From an uncultured Anaerococcus sp. (lineage in GTDB: Bacteria; Bacillota; Clostridia; Tissierellales; Peptoniphilaceae), in the NCBI RefSeq assembly GCF_943912385.1, contig NZ_CALTTY010000010.1, forward strand, positions 1-52,440: a stretch of DNA of 52,440 nucleotides. The letters run 5' to 3'. The position numbers and the translations under genes were made by a program. The notes below the pieces were generated by a model. It searched no databases. It was not told the origin of the DNA and worked only from the letters and a program-made list of their open reading frames with translations. Of this stretch, positions 35,409 to 43,263 are shown one piece after another (the first letter of the stretch is position 1; each line of letters starts with the position of its first letter).

Positions 35409-36740
35409 TTATTTTCTCGTGTATACTAATGGAAGTGCTGCGTATACTGCTGCACATGTAACTAAGTCTTGTTTGAATGTTACTTCGTTTGGTGCGTGAG
35501 CTTGATCTTCTGCTCCTGGTCCAAATCCTATTGTTGGAATATTGTGACGACCCATGATTGCTACACCATTTGTAGAAAAAGTCCATTTATCTGTTAGTGG
35601 ACGAGCTTCTCTTTTTTCTTCTTCTTTTGCTATTGGTGGAGCTATTCTCTTATCACCATATAGTTTTTTATAAGCGTCTTCTAGAGCTTTTGTTACCTTA
35701 TGGTCTTCTGGAATTACCCATGTTGGGAAGTAAGCTTCTTGTTCATATTCTAGCCCTGTCCAGCTTGCTCTCTTATAATCATACATTGATACTTTCGCGC
35801 CATGTTTTTTAACTGATGGTAATTCTTCGATTTCTTTTATACAAGATTCCCAAGTTTCGCCTGCTGTCATTCTTCTATCTAATGAGATTGAGCATGAATC
35901 TGCTACTGCACATCTTGATGGAGATGTGTAGAAAATTTGGCTTGTTGTAACTGTACCACGTCCTAGGAAATTTGCTTCTTTATATTCTGGGTTATATTTT
36001 TCATCAAGCATTTTTACTAGACCCTTGATTTCCACAGAGTCATTAGCTGGATTTTCATTTAGAGCTTCGATTTCCTTAAGGATGTCTGCCATCTTGTAGA
36101 TTGCGTTGTCTCCTCTTTCTGGAGCTGAACCGTGGCATGATACGCCTTGTACGTCCACTCTCATTTCCATTCTTCCTCTTTGGCCTCTATAGATTCCGCC
36201 GTCTGTTGGTTCTGTAGACACTACAAATTCTGGTCTGATGCCTTCTTGTTCAATCATGTATAGCCAGCAGTTACCGTCACAGTCTTCTTCTTGAACTGTT
36301 CCTGTCACTAATACTCTGTAGTCTTCGTTTAGGTAGCCTAAATCTTTAAGGATTTTTGCTCCATATACAGCAGATACTGGACCACCTAATTGGTCAGAAC
36401 CACCACGTCCACCTACTAAGATGTCATCTTCAAATCCATCATATGGATTAAATTCCCAGTTGTCTATGTTTCCTATACCAACTGTATCTATGTGACCGTC
36501 AAAAGCAATTTGTGTTTTACCTTCGCCCATTTCACCTAGTACGTTTCCTTGGCCATCAATCCAAGCTTTGTTAAAGCCTAATTTTTCCATTTCTTCTTTT
36601 ATTCTTTTAGCCTTATCACCTTCTTCACTAGATTCGCCTTTGAGTTTGATTAAATCTCTTAGGAAAGCAACCATGTCGTCTTTATATTCACCAGCTTTTG
36701 CTTTTATTGCTTCAAAATCAATATTTTTAAATTCTGTCAT
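35409..36740 (-). CDS. ygeY: YgeY-family M20 metallohydrolase
   Basis: 443 residues. Zn ligands of the M20 family are in FDGHIDTV, the Asp of GRGGSDQLGG, and the Glu pair of TVQEEDCDGN, with later His in CHGSAPERGDN and GPGAEDQAHAPNE. It matches the YgeY selenium-metabolism-linked hydrolase family found with YgeW and YgeX. It probably cleaves an amide or carbamoyl product of the pathway. The experimental role is unsettled. Confidence 0.9.
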   Translation of the reverse strand: MTEFKNIDFEAIKAKAGEYKDDMVAFLRDLIKLKGESSEEGDKAKRIKEEMEKLGFNKAWIDGQGNVLGEMGEGKTQIAFDGHIDTVGIGNIDNWEFNPYDGFEDDILVGGRGGSDQLGGPVSAVYGAKILKDLGYLNEDYRVLVTGTVQEEDCDGNCWLYMIEQEGIRPEFVVSTEPTDGGIYRGQRGRMEMRVDVQGVSCHGSAPERGDNAIYKMADILKEIEALNENPANDSVEIKGLVKMLDEKYNPEYKEANFLGRGTVTTSQIFYTSPSRCAVADSCSISLDRRMTAGETWESCIKEIEELPSVKKHGAKVSMYDYKRASWTGLEYEQEAYFPTWVIPEDHKVTKALEDAYKKLYGDKRIAPPIAKEEEKREARPLTDKWTFSTNGVAIMGRHNIPTIGFGPGAEDQAHAPNEVTFKQDLVTCAAVYAALPLVYTRK

Positions 36741-36759
36741 TATTTCCTCCCCCTATTTC

Positions 36760-37956
36760 TTATTTGTCTAATCTTTTGTTTGCTTTGTCTACTAGTTCTC
36801 TAAGTTTTTCTTCTGGATTTTCAATCTTTTGTAGAAGAATCATTGCTGCTATGATATATGGTTTATAGCTTGCTTCTTTATATAGAGGAACTCTGTATCT
36901 ATCAAATACTGATTCAGCTACTTCACCGTGTTCTGCAGAAACGCCTGTGATGTCTGCTGGTAGGCAGTGCATGTATAGGGCTTTTCCGTCTTTTGTTAGC
37001 TTCATCATTTCTTCAGTACATTCCCAATCCATATGGTCTTTATTTTGTTCCAGAAGTCTTTGTTCTAGTTCGTCTATGCCCTTTTGGTCACCTTCGCCAT
37101 AAAGTTTTGTTCTTTCTTCCATAGCTGCAAATGGTGCCCAAGATTTAGGATATACTATGTCTGCATCTTTAAATGCTTCTTCCATTGAGTTTGTTACTGT
37201 AAAGCTTCCGCCGTATTCTTCAGCGTTCTTTCTAGCAATTTCTTCAACTTCTGGCATGATTTCATATCCTTCTGGATGAGATAGGACTACATCCATACCA
37301 AGTCTTGTAAATAAGCCTGATATACCTTGTGGAACTGAAAGTGGTTTACCATATGATGGTGAGTATGCCCATGTCATAGCAACTTTTTTGCCTTTTAGAT
37401 TATCGATTCCACCAAATTCGTGGATTACGTGGTTAAGGTCAGCCATTGATTGGGTTGGGTGGTCGATATCACATTGTAGGTTTACAAGGGCTGGTCTTTG
37501 TTCTAGTACTACATCATCATAACCTTCTTGAACAAATTCTGAGAAGTCTTTCATGTATTTATAGCCCTTGCCTATGTACATGTCATCTCTGATACCAACA
37601 ACATCTGCCATGAATGAGATCATGTTTGCTGTTTCTTTTACAGTTTCACCGTGAGCAATTTGGCTTTTACCTTCGTCAAGGTCTTGTACTTCTAGACCAA
37701 GTAGGTTACAAGCTGAGGCAAAAGAAAATCTTGTTCTAGTTGAGTTATCTCTAAATAGTGAGATTCCAAGTCCTGAATCAAAGATTTTTGGAGAAATATT
37801 TTCTTCTCTCATTGCTCTTAGGATATCAGCCGTTTTCCAAATTGCCTTTAATTCGTCTTGTGATTTATCCCATGTATGGAAGAAGTCATCACCAAATAGG
37901 TTTTTGTGGTCAAGTTCTTGTAATTCGTCAATTAATTTTTTGATATCTTGTGTCAT
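36760..37956 (-). CDS. ygeW: knotted carbamoyltransferase YgeW
   Basis: 398 residues. The carbamoyl-phosphate loop variant is DNSTRTRFSFA, followed by DHPTQSMADL and the C-terminal MHCLPAD of transcarbamylases. It belongs to the YgeW branch, which has the trefoil-knot fold and lacks activity with ornithine or aspartate in the studied E. coli protein. It sits between ygeX and ygeY, the canonical order. Confidence 0.92.
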   Translation of the reverse strand: MTQDIKKLIDELQELDHKNLFGDDFFHTWDKSQDELKAIWKTADILRAMREENISPKIFDSGLGISLFRDNSTRTRFSFASACNLLGLEVQDLDEGKSQIAHGETVKETANMISFMADVVGIRDDMYIGKGYKYMKDFSEFVQEGYDDVVLEQRPALVNLQCDIDHPTQSMADLNHVIHEFGGIDNLKGKKVAMTWAYSPSYGKPLSVPQGISGLFTRLGMDVVLSHPEGYEIMPEVEEIARKNAEEYGGSFTVTNSMEEAFKDADIVYPKSWAPFAAMEERTKLYGEGDQKGIDELEQRLLEQNKDHMDWECTEEMMKLTKDGKALYMHCLPADITGVSAEHGEVAESVFDRYRVPLYKEASYKPYIIAAMILLQKIENPEEKLRELVDKANKRLDK

Positions 37957-37999
37957 TTTTTTCTCCTTTTATTTATTATCTTTGTATTGTGTATTTGTA

Positions 38000-39217
38000 T
38001 TATTCTTCGTTTGGATAAATACCATCCCAGACTACTCTTAGATAGTGTTCGTAATCTGTATCGCCTTCTGTTGAGATTAGAAGTATTACAGAGTTTTCAT
38101 CTAATTTTAAATCTTTTTTGATTTCTTCTAAGTCTTTTCTTTGTAGGATTTCTGAAAGAGGACCCATAGTTGCTGCTCCACTTTCACCTGAAATTATTTT
38201 CTTATCGTCTTTTAGTGGATTACCTAAAATTCTCATGCCCCTTGCAGCTGACTTATCAGGCACTGATAAAAACGCATCTGCATAAGAATGTAGTACTGGC
38301 CAACCTACTGTTACTGGTTCACCACAAGCAAGTCCTGCCATTATAGTATCCATCTTACCTGTTACATTGTGAATCTTTCCGTCATCAGCCTTGGCTGTGA
38401 TAAAGTTGCAGTTTGCTTTTTCTGGTTCAACTACAGTTATAAATGGTTTTTCTTCACCTTCATATACTGATGAGAAGTAACCAGTAACTCCAGTTGCAAA
38501 AGATCCAACTCCTGCCTGAGCAAATATGTGTGTTGGTTTAAGTCCAGCTTCTTTTAATTGGTCATTAGCTTCTTTAGCCAAGGTCGCATAACCTTGAATT
38601 ATCCATGTTGGAATTTTTTCATAGCCTTCCCAAGCTGTATCTTGAACCATTACCCAACCTTTTTCATCAGCATTTTTGCTCGCAAGACGTACGCAGGCAT
38701 CATAGTTAAGGCCTTCCATTATCTCGCATTCAGCACCCAAGGCTCTAATATTATCACGTCTTTCAAGGGCTGACCCATCTGGCATTAGAACTACACATTT
38801 TTGTTTTAATTGGTGAGCAGTCCATGCAACTCCCCTACCGTGATTGCCATCTGTTGCTGTAACAAAGGTTATCTCTCCAAGTTTTTCCCTTACCTCATCT
38901 GAAATCATTCTTTCAAAAGGTAAATCTTCAATATCTACTCCCAACTTATCAGCTATGTACTTGCCTATAGCAAATGATCCACCCAAAACTTTGAAGGCAT
39001 TAAGGGCAAATCTGTATGATTCATCCTTAACAAATATGTCCTTAACATTAAATTGCTTGGCTAAATTGCTTAGCCTAACAAGAGGTGTTGGCTCATAATC
39101 AGGGAAACTCTCATGAAATTTTTGTGCTGTGTTTACTACTTCCTCATTTATAAATTCTAGGGAAACCTTTTCTCTTTTACTAACATTATTTAGCACTATG
39201 TTATATCTCTCTTCCAA
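38000..39217 (-). CDS. ygeX: diaminopropionate ammonia-lyase
   Basis: 405 residues. It is a fold-type II PLP enzyme with the Schiff-base Lys in SYRFALNAFKVLGGSFA, the Gly-rich phosphate loop QAGVGSFATGV and substrate loop TDGNHGRGVAW. It converts 2,3-diaminopropionate to pyruvate and ammonia in the characterised family. It is the first gene of the operon, directly downstream of a consensus promoter with an overlapping operator. Confidence 0.93.
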   Translation of the reverse strand: MEERYNIVLNNVSKREKVSLEFINEEVVNTAQKFHESFPDYEPTPLVRLSNLAKQFNVKDIFVKDESYRFALNAFKVLGGSFAIGKYIADKLGVDIEDLPFERMISDEVREKLGEITFVTATDGNHGRGVAWTAHQLKQKCVVLMPDGSALERRDNIRALGAECEIMEGLNYDACVRLASKNADEKGWVMVQDTAWEGYEKIPTWIIQGYATLAKEANDQLKEAGLKPTHIFAQAGVGSFATGVTGYFSSVYEGEEKPFITVVEPEKANCNFITAKADDGKIHNVTGKMDTIMAGLACGEPVTVGWPVLHSYADAFLSVPDKSAARGMRILGNPLKDDKKIISGESGAATMGPLSEILQRKDLEEIKKDLKLDENSVILLISTEGDTDYEHYLRVVWDGIYPNEE

Positions 39218-39337
39218 AATTACATCCTTTCTATTATTTATTTATACATCCTTCACATAGCCCTTAAGTCGGTATTTGTAAATTTCATATCTTAAATCAT
39301 AATAGTAAAGTGTGGCATGTGATGTGTGATATATTAC

Positions 39338-39370
39338 TTGTATTATAAGACAAATTTTCTTTATTGTCAA
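39338..39370 (-). promoter_or_regulatory. consensus promoter of the ygeX operon with overlapping operator palindrome
   Basis: On the minus strand TTGACA (39370-39365), a 17-bp spacer and TATAAT (39347-39342) form a perfect sigma-A consensus. The near-perfect palindrome TTGTATTATAAGACAA (39338-39353) covers the -10. A second inverted pair, GACAA/TTGTC (39349-39368), spans the spacer. A strong promoter blocked at its -10 fits repression by the divergent GntR regulator. TTGT-N8-ACAA is similar in style to FadR-family operators. Confidence 0.75.
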
Positions 39371-39434
39371 ATATTTTATTAAACGTTTTCTTTTATTTTA
39401 AATAATTTTTAATTTATGCAATAGTTTTATTTTA

Positions 39435-39443
39435 TGCTATAAT
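39435..39443 (+). promoter_or_regulatory. extended -10 of the gntR regulator gene
   Basis: TGCTATAAT lies about 24 bp upstream of the regulator ATG. No good -35 is present, consistent with a weak promoter relying on the extended -10. It is about 90 bp from the operator, so the same palindrome is less likely to act on it directly. Confidence 0.5.
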
Positions 39444-39466
39444 TATAATGAAAGAAGGTAGTAACT

Positions 39467-40159
39467 ATGACTGAAGAAAACTCCAAAAAAATAAAAAGAA
39501 CTTTTGTAAAAGATGAAGCATATAATGTACTTCATGATCAAATCATAGAGGGTAAGCTTAAGCCATATACTCAACTAAAAATATCTGAACTATCTAAAGA
39601 ACTTGGAATATCCAGAACACCTATTAGAGAAGCTATACTAAAACTTGAAAATGAAGATTTAATAATAAGTAAAGCTAACCAATGGACCATGGTAGCTCCT
39701 ATAAAAGTTCATAGATTAAAAGATATTTATCCACTTGTTTATGAATTAGAAAGCTTTGCTCTTAGAGAAAACTTTTCTAAAATAGATGACAAATTTATTG
39801 ATGAATTAGAAAGAATTAATGAAAAAATCAATATAGAACATATGAATAAAAATATCATGAAAGTAATTGAATTAGATGACGATTTCCATAATTTAATTAT
39901 CTCATTATCTGGCAATAAGGAGATAAAACCGATAATAGAACGACTAAAAAAGAGAATAAAAAGATTTGAAATATGCTTCTATCAGGTTAAAGATTCTCAC
40001 AAGGCTCCATCAACTTATTCTGAACATAAAGAGTTAATTAAGAATCTAAGAAATAGAGACTTAGAAGCATCTCTTGCTGCACTCAAAAAAAATTGGATCA
40101 CTACTATTTCTGATGAGTCAATCGAAAAAATAAGTCAACTAATAAATATGGAAAATTGA
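39467..40159 (+). CDS. GntR-family regulator with FCD domain
   Basis: 230 residues. The N-terminal winged helix reads LKISELSKELGISRTPIREAILKLENEDLI (about 37-66; shown in part as SELSKELGISRTPIREAI). The C-terminal helical FCD domain includes ELDDDFHNLIISLSGN with conserved Asp/His metal ligands. It is divergently transcribed from the ygeX operon, whose promoter carries a palindrome, so it is the likely pathway-specific repressor. It is richer in A/T than most neighbours, like the cluster it controls. Confidence 0.88.
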   Translation: MTEENSKKIKRTFVKDEAYNVLHDQIIEGKLKPYTQLKISELSKELGISRTPIREAILKLENEDLIISKANQWTMVAPIKVHRLKDIYPLVYELESFALRENFSKIDDKFIDELERINEKINIEHMNKNIMKVIELDDDFHNLIISLSGNKEIKPIIERLKKRIKRFEICFYQVKDSHKAPSTYSEHKELIKNLRNRDLEASLAALKKNWITTISDESIEKISQLINMEN

Positions 40160-40280
40160 GTTCCAAAATCCTATCACATATTTATCATACAAGTTAGAAA
40201 CTTAAATAATCAAACTAATTGATATTTATTTGATGAATGGTTCGAAATAATAAACTAATTCACTAAAGTTGATAAGTAAA

Positions 40281-40318
40281 AGACTAAGCCATAAATTCTA
40301 GCTTAGTCTTATTTTTTT
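40281..40318 (+). terminator. terminator after gntR
   Basis: AGACTAAGC pairs with GCTTAGTCT across an 11-base loop, then TATTTTTTT. Confidence 0.85.
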
Positions 40319-40335
40319 GCCAAATTAAATTTTTT

Positions 40336-40593
40336 CTAATAAAAATCTCTATTAGTCCTATACCTATAGCCAAGATATATTAATCCTCCTCCTACTAAGA
40401 TTATAGGCAATAGATGGGTTATGATGCCGAATATTATCACTATTGGCAGAATTATTAGACCGCCAATTAATAAAAATGGCAGGCTTACAAGGCCAATTGT
40501 AATACCTAGTATTGCAAAGATAAATTTAAAAAACAATTTTATAAGTGGGATGCCAAGTAAGATGGCTCCTGTAATTAAAAGTAAGGTTAACAT
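40336..40593 (-). CDS. small glycine-rich membrane protein, function unknown
   Basis: 85 residues. Almost all hydrophobic, with three segments separated by short Gly/Pro turns and a basic Tyr-rich end (GYRYRTNRDFY). An AAGGAG-type SD precedes the ATG. It stands alone between two terminators. No family assigned. Confidence 0.65.
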   Translation of the reverse strand: MLTLLLITGAILLGIPLIKLFFKFIFAILGITIGLVSLPFLLIGGLIILPIVIIFGIITHLLPIILVGGGLIYLGYRYRTNRDFY

Positions 40594-40700
40594 ATCTAAC
40601 TCCTTTTGCTAATATTATACAAAAATTAAAGTCAAAAGTCAAGTTATTTAATTATTTTATTGATATTCTTCTATTTGAAATTACTCTTATTATATTTTAT

Positions 40701-40725
40701 AAAAAAAGGAGGCTAAGGCCTCCCC
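40701..40725 (-). terminator. ferritin gene terminator
   Basis: GGAGGC/GCCTCC stem with a 4-base loop followed by seven T on the minus strand. Confidence 0.88.
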
Positions 40726-40738
40726 TATAAATTTATTA

Positions 40739-41215
40739 TTATCTTCTTCCAAGTTGGCCGTCAAGGATGTAGATACCACCCCAGTTGCCGTTAATTCTTT
40801 CAAGTCTAGTAATAATCTTACCAACTGAATCTTCTTCCTCAACTTGTTCGTCTATATACCATTGGATGAAAGAGTAAACTCTTGCATCTTCTTCTTTTGC
40901 TACTTCTGCAATTTCATGGATTCTTTTTGTAACTTCTTTTTCGTGATCAAGAGCAGCCTTAAATACGTCTAATAAACTATCATAATCATGTTTTGGTTCA
41001 GGCATAGCCTTATATCTAATGTCATAACCAACTTCTTGTAAGAAGTCTTTCATTTTTTCACCGTGTTCGATTTCTTCGCGAACCTGGCCGTCAAACCAGT
41101 GGGTAAAACCATCAAGGTCAAGGCTATCGGTATAAGCTGCCATTGCCTTGTAGACGTAAGCTGATTCGTACTCAAAATTCATTTGGTCATTTAATAGATC
41201 TAATACTTTACTCAT
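40739..41215 (-). CDS. ferritin
   Basis: 158 residues, four-helix ferritin fold without the FtnA-typical long tail. Metal-ligand Glu residues lie in MNFEYESAYVYKAMA and VREEIEHGEKM, with later Glu and Gln in the third and fourth helices (FIQWYIDEQVEEED). It stores iron and protects against oxidants. The start overlaps the upstream small gene by 8 bp. Confidence 0.9.
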   Translation of the reverse strand: MSKVLDLLNDQMNFEYESAYVYKAMAAYTDSLDLDGFTHWFDGQVREEIEHGEKMKDFLQEVGYDIRYKAMPEPKHDYDSLLDVFKAALDHEKEVTKRIHEIAEVAKEEDARVYSFIQWYIDEQVEEEDSVGKIITRLERINGNWGGIYILDGQLGRR

Positions 41216-41519
41216 TTATTTCTCCTTTTTCTAGCATCTCAGTATAAGGTATATACACTCCGTATATATCAAGGTTTCTCGCTAGGATCTCTTTTATAAC
41301 TTGTGTCATGTTATTGGAGCAAATTTTGACTGTGAAGCTCTTATTCCTAATCAAAAATTTATCCTCTTTTATTATACCCTTAGATTTTAGACCATAAAAA
41401 ATCTCCATAGCCTTCTGCTTGGTAAATTTTTCATCAAGCTGAAAGGTAGTGGGAAATACTTCTAGCCTATCCCTAATCGGATTAATTTTTTTGATTAAAA
41501 GTAAGTCTTTCATAGCCAT
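41208..41519 (-). CDS. 103-residue protein of unknown function
   Basis: Soluble, mixed alpha/beta composition, one Cys (CSNN), no signal peptide, no recognised motif. It overlaps the ferritin start by 8 bp, so the two are probably translated together. The ATG at 41519 may give way to the second Met (MKDLLL). Real gene judged from SD, length and coupling. Confidence 0.6.
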   Translation of the reverse strand: MAMKDLLLIKKINPIRDRLEVFPTTFQLDEKFTKQKAMEIFYGLKSKGIIKEDKFLIRNKSFTVKICSNNMTQVIKEILARNLDIYGVYIPYTEMLEKGEINE

Positions 41520-41554
41520 CTCCTATTAAATTAGATACCCAAATTAAAAGAAAG

Positions 41555-42178
41555 CTAACATTTATTTTCTTCCATTTCTTTTTTTGAGAAAATACAGCCG
41601 CAATAATCCTGCCTGTAGATTCCATATTCCTTGGAAAGTTCTATGGATTTTTTATATCCATCTTTTTTCTTAAAGTCAGCATAAAGATATTTAACCCCAT
41701 ACTCCTGTTCAAGGTCGCAGCCTATCTCATTTAGCCACTGGGCATTTTTATAGGGAGATATAGAAAGGCTAGTTGTGAAATATTCATAAGATTCATCTCT
41801 AGCAAGGCGAGCTGTTTCTTCTAACCTTAATTTATAACAGTCATAGCAGGCCCTGCCAAATTCCTTATCATCTTTTCTCTTATAGGATACTTCAGCAAAA
41901 TCATCCATATCATTAGCCGGTATTATAACTTTTCCGTCAAAATTTGACTTCCCAACTACTTTTATTAAATTATCAGCACGTTTATCAAGTTCTGTCCTTG
42001 GGTATATCATAGGGTTATAAAAATATAAGTCCATAGAAAAATAATCCCTAAGTCTTTCTATAACCTCAGTAGAACAAGGCCCACAACAAACCTGAAGCAG
42101 AAGTCTAGGTTTTTCGCTTTTTTTCTCTAGTTTTTTTATCATATCTTCCATGACCCTGTTGTAATTTATCTTATTCAT
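41555..42178 (-). CDS. queH: epoxyqueuosine reductase QueH
   Basis: 207 residues. Four cysteine motifs are in order: LLQVCCGPCS, then ACYDCYKLR, then QDYCGCIFS. These ligate the [4Fe-4S] cluster and metal of QueH (former DUF208). It performs the last step of queuosine formation in tRNA. It lies between the ribosomal protein genes and the ferritin pair. Confidence 0.92.
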   Translation of the reverse strand: MNKINYNRVMEDMIKKLEKKSEKPRLLLQVCCGPCSTEVIERLRDYFSMDLYFYNPMIYPRTELDKRADNLIKVVGKSNFDGKVIIPANDMDDFAEVSYKRKDDKEFGRACYDCYKLRLEETARLARDESYEYFTTSLSISPYKNAQWLNEIGCDLEQEYGVKYLYADFKKKDGYKKSIELSKEYGIYRQDYCGCIFSKKEMEENKC

Positions 42179-42194
42179 AGCAATTCCTTAAATG

Positions 42195-42224
42195 AAAAAA
42201 TCGCAAGAATAAATATTCCTGCGA
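42195..42224 (-). terminator. rpsI terminator
   Basis: TCGCAGGAAT pairs with ATTCTTGCGA (one wobble) and is followed by six T on the minus strand. Confidence 0.8.
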
Positions 42225-42238
42225 CTTGTATTTTATTC

Positions 42239-42631
42239 TTATCTCTTTGAGAATTGTGAAGATTTTCTCGCCTTCTTGAAACCAGCCTTTTTTCTTTCCT
42301 TTTTACGTGAATCACGTGTTAAAAAGCCTGCTCTCTTAAGTGCGATCCTGTAGTCAGGGTTAGCTTCGATTAGCGCTCTTGCGATTGCATGTCTTATAGC
42401 TCCGGCTTGACCGTTGTATCCTCCACCATTTACATTAACTCTAATATCATAGCTTGTTAAGTTTTCTGTTAGTGCTAGTGGACTTCTTGCTACAACTTTA
42501 AGAGATTCAAAATCAAAATATTGATCTAAATCTTTTCCATTTACAATTATATTTCCAGATCCTGGTACCATTGTAACTCTTGCAACAGAGGTTTTTCTTC
42601 TACCAGTTGATTGAATAATGTTATCTGCCAT
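42239..42631 (-). CDS. rpsI: 30S ribosomal protein S9
   Basis: 130 residues. The start GRRKTSVARV and the basic C-terminus KARKSSQFSKR, which reaches the P-site tRNA, are diagnostic. It lies 10 bp downstream of rplM. Confidence 0.97.
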   Translation of the reverse strand: MADNIIQSTGRRKTSVARVTMVPGSGNIIVNGKDLDQYFDFESLKVVARSPLALTENLTSYDIRVNVNGGGYNGQAGAIRHAIARALIEANPDYRIALKRAGFLTRDSRKKERKKAGFKKARKSSQFSKR

Positions 42632-42641
42632 ATTTTACTCC

Positions 42642-43082
42642 TTACTTAAGATCTAAAGCTTCTGGGAATTGAGCTTCGTGACCGTGGTCGCTTCCTGCAT
42701 AAACTCTTAATTTCTTAGCCATTTGACGACCAAGTTTGTTGTGTGGAAGCATGCCTACGATTGCGTGCTCTACAATTCTTTCTGGGTGTTTAGCCTTCAT
42801 ATCTTTGTACTTAGTAATCTTAAGTCCACCTGTGTATCCAGAATATCTCTTGTATTCTTTTTGGTTTTCCTTATTTCCTGTAAGTACTACCTTGTCAGCA
42901 TTGATTACTATTACATAATCACCTGTATCAAAGTGTGGAGTAAAGGTTGGTTTGTTTTTTCCTCTTAGTATCGCTGCAACTTGGCTTGCTAGTCTACCTA
43001 GAATCATGCCTTCTGCATCAACAACATACCATTTTCTTTCGATGTTTGATGGAGTCGCAGTCCATGTCTTTTGATGTTTCAT
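42642..43082 (-). CDS. rplM: 50S ribosomal protein L13
   Basis: 146 residues, with WYVVDAEGMILGRLAS and KVVLTGNKENQKEYKRYSG typical of L13. It follows a strong promoter and a structured 5' leader and forms the standard rplM-rpsI operon. In many Firmicutes this operon follows truA; here truA is about 23 kb away. Confidence 0.97.
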   Translation of the reverse strand: MKHQKTWTATPSNIERKWYVVDAEGMILGRLASQVAAILRGKNKPTFTPHFDTGDYVIVINADKVVLTGNKENQKEYKRYSGYTGGLKITKYKDMKAKHPERIVEHAIVGMLPHNKLGRQMAKKLRVYAGSDHGHEAQFPEALDLK

Positions 43083-43225
43083 CTCATCCTCCTATAATTT
43101 ATTCGGCTACTATATTTAGACACCGCACTAGTAGCTTGCGGCTGTACTCGTCCTGGCATTTATGAATCGCTCCCAGGATGTGCGATTCGTCTCGATTCCT
43201 TATGAAGGTTTGAGTCGACTCATAT
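43083..43225 (-). promoter_or_regulatory. structured 5' leader of rplM-rpsI, candidate L13 leader
   Basis: The minus-strand leader of about 130 nt contains several stems: GAATCG/CGATTC (about 43162-43186), ATCCTGG/CCAGGA (about 43153-43182), and CCGCA/TGCGG (about 43122-43140). It is unusually GC-rich for this genome. Firmicute rplM operons often have an autoregulatory L13 leader RNA. I assign it by position and structure, not by a confirmed consensus match. Confidence 0.5.
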
Positions 43226-43254
43226 ATAATACCTTCTTATTAAGATTTTGTCAA
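43226..43254 (-). promoter_or_regulatory. rplM-rpsI promoter
   Basis: On the minus strand TTGACA (43254-43249), a 17-bp spacer and TATTAT (43231-43226), a near-consensus strong promoter just past the trkH stop. Confidence 0.75.
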
Positions 43255-43263
43255 TATCTTTTC

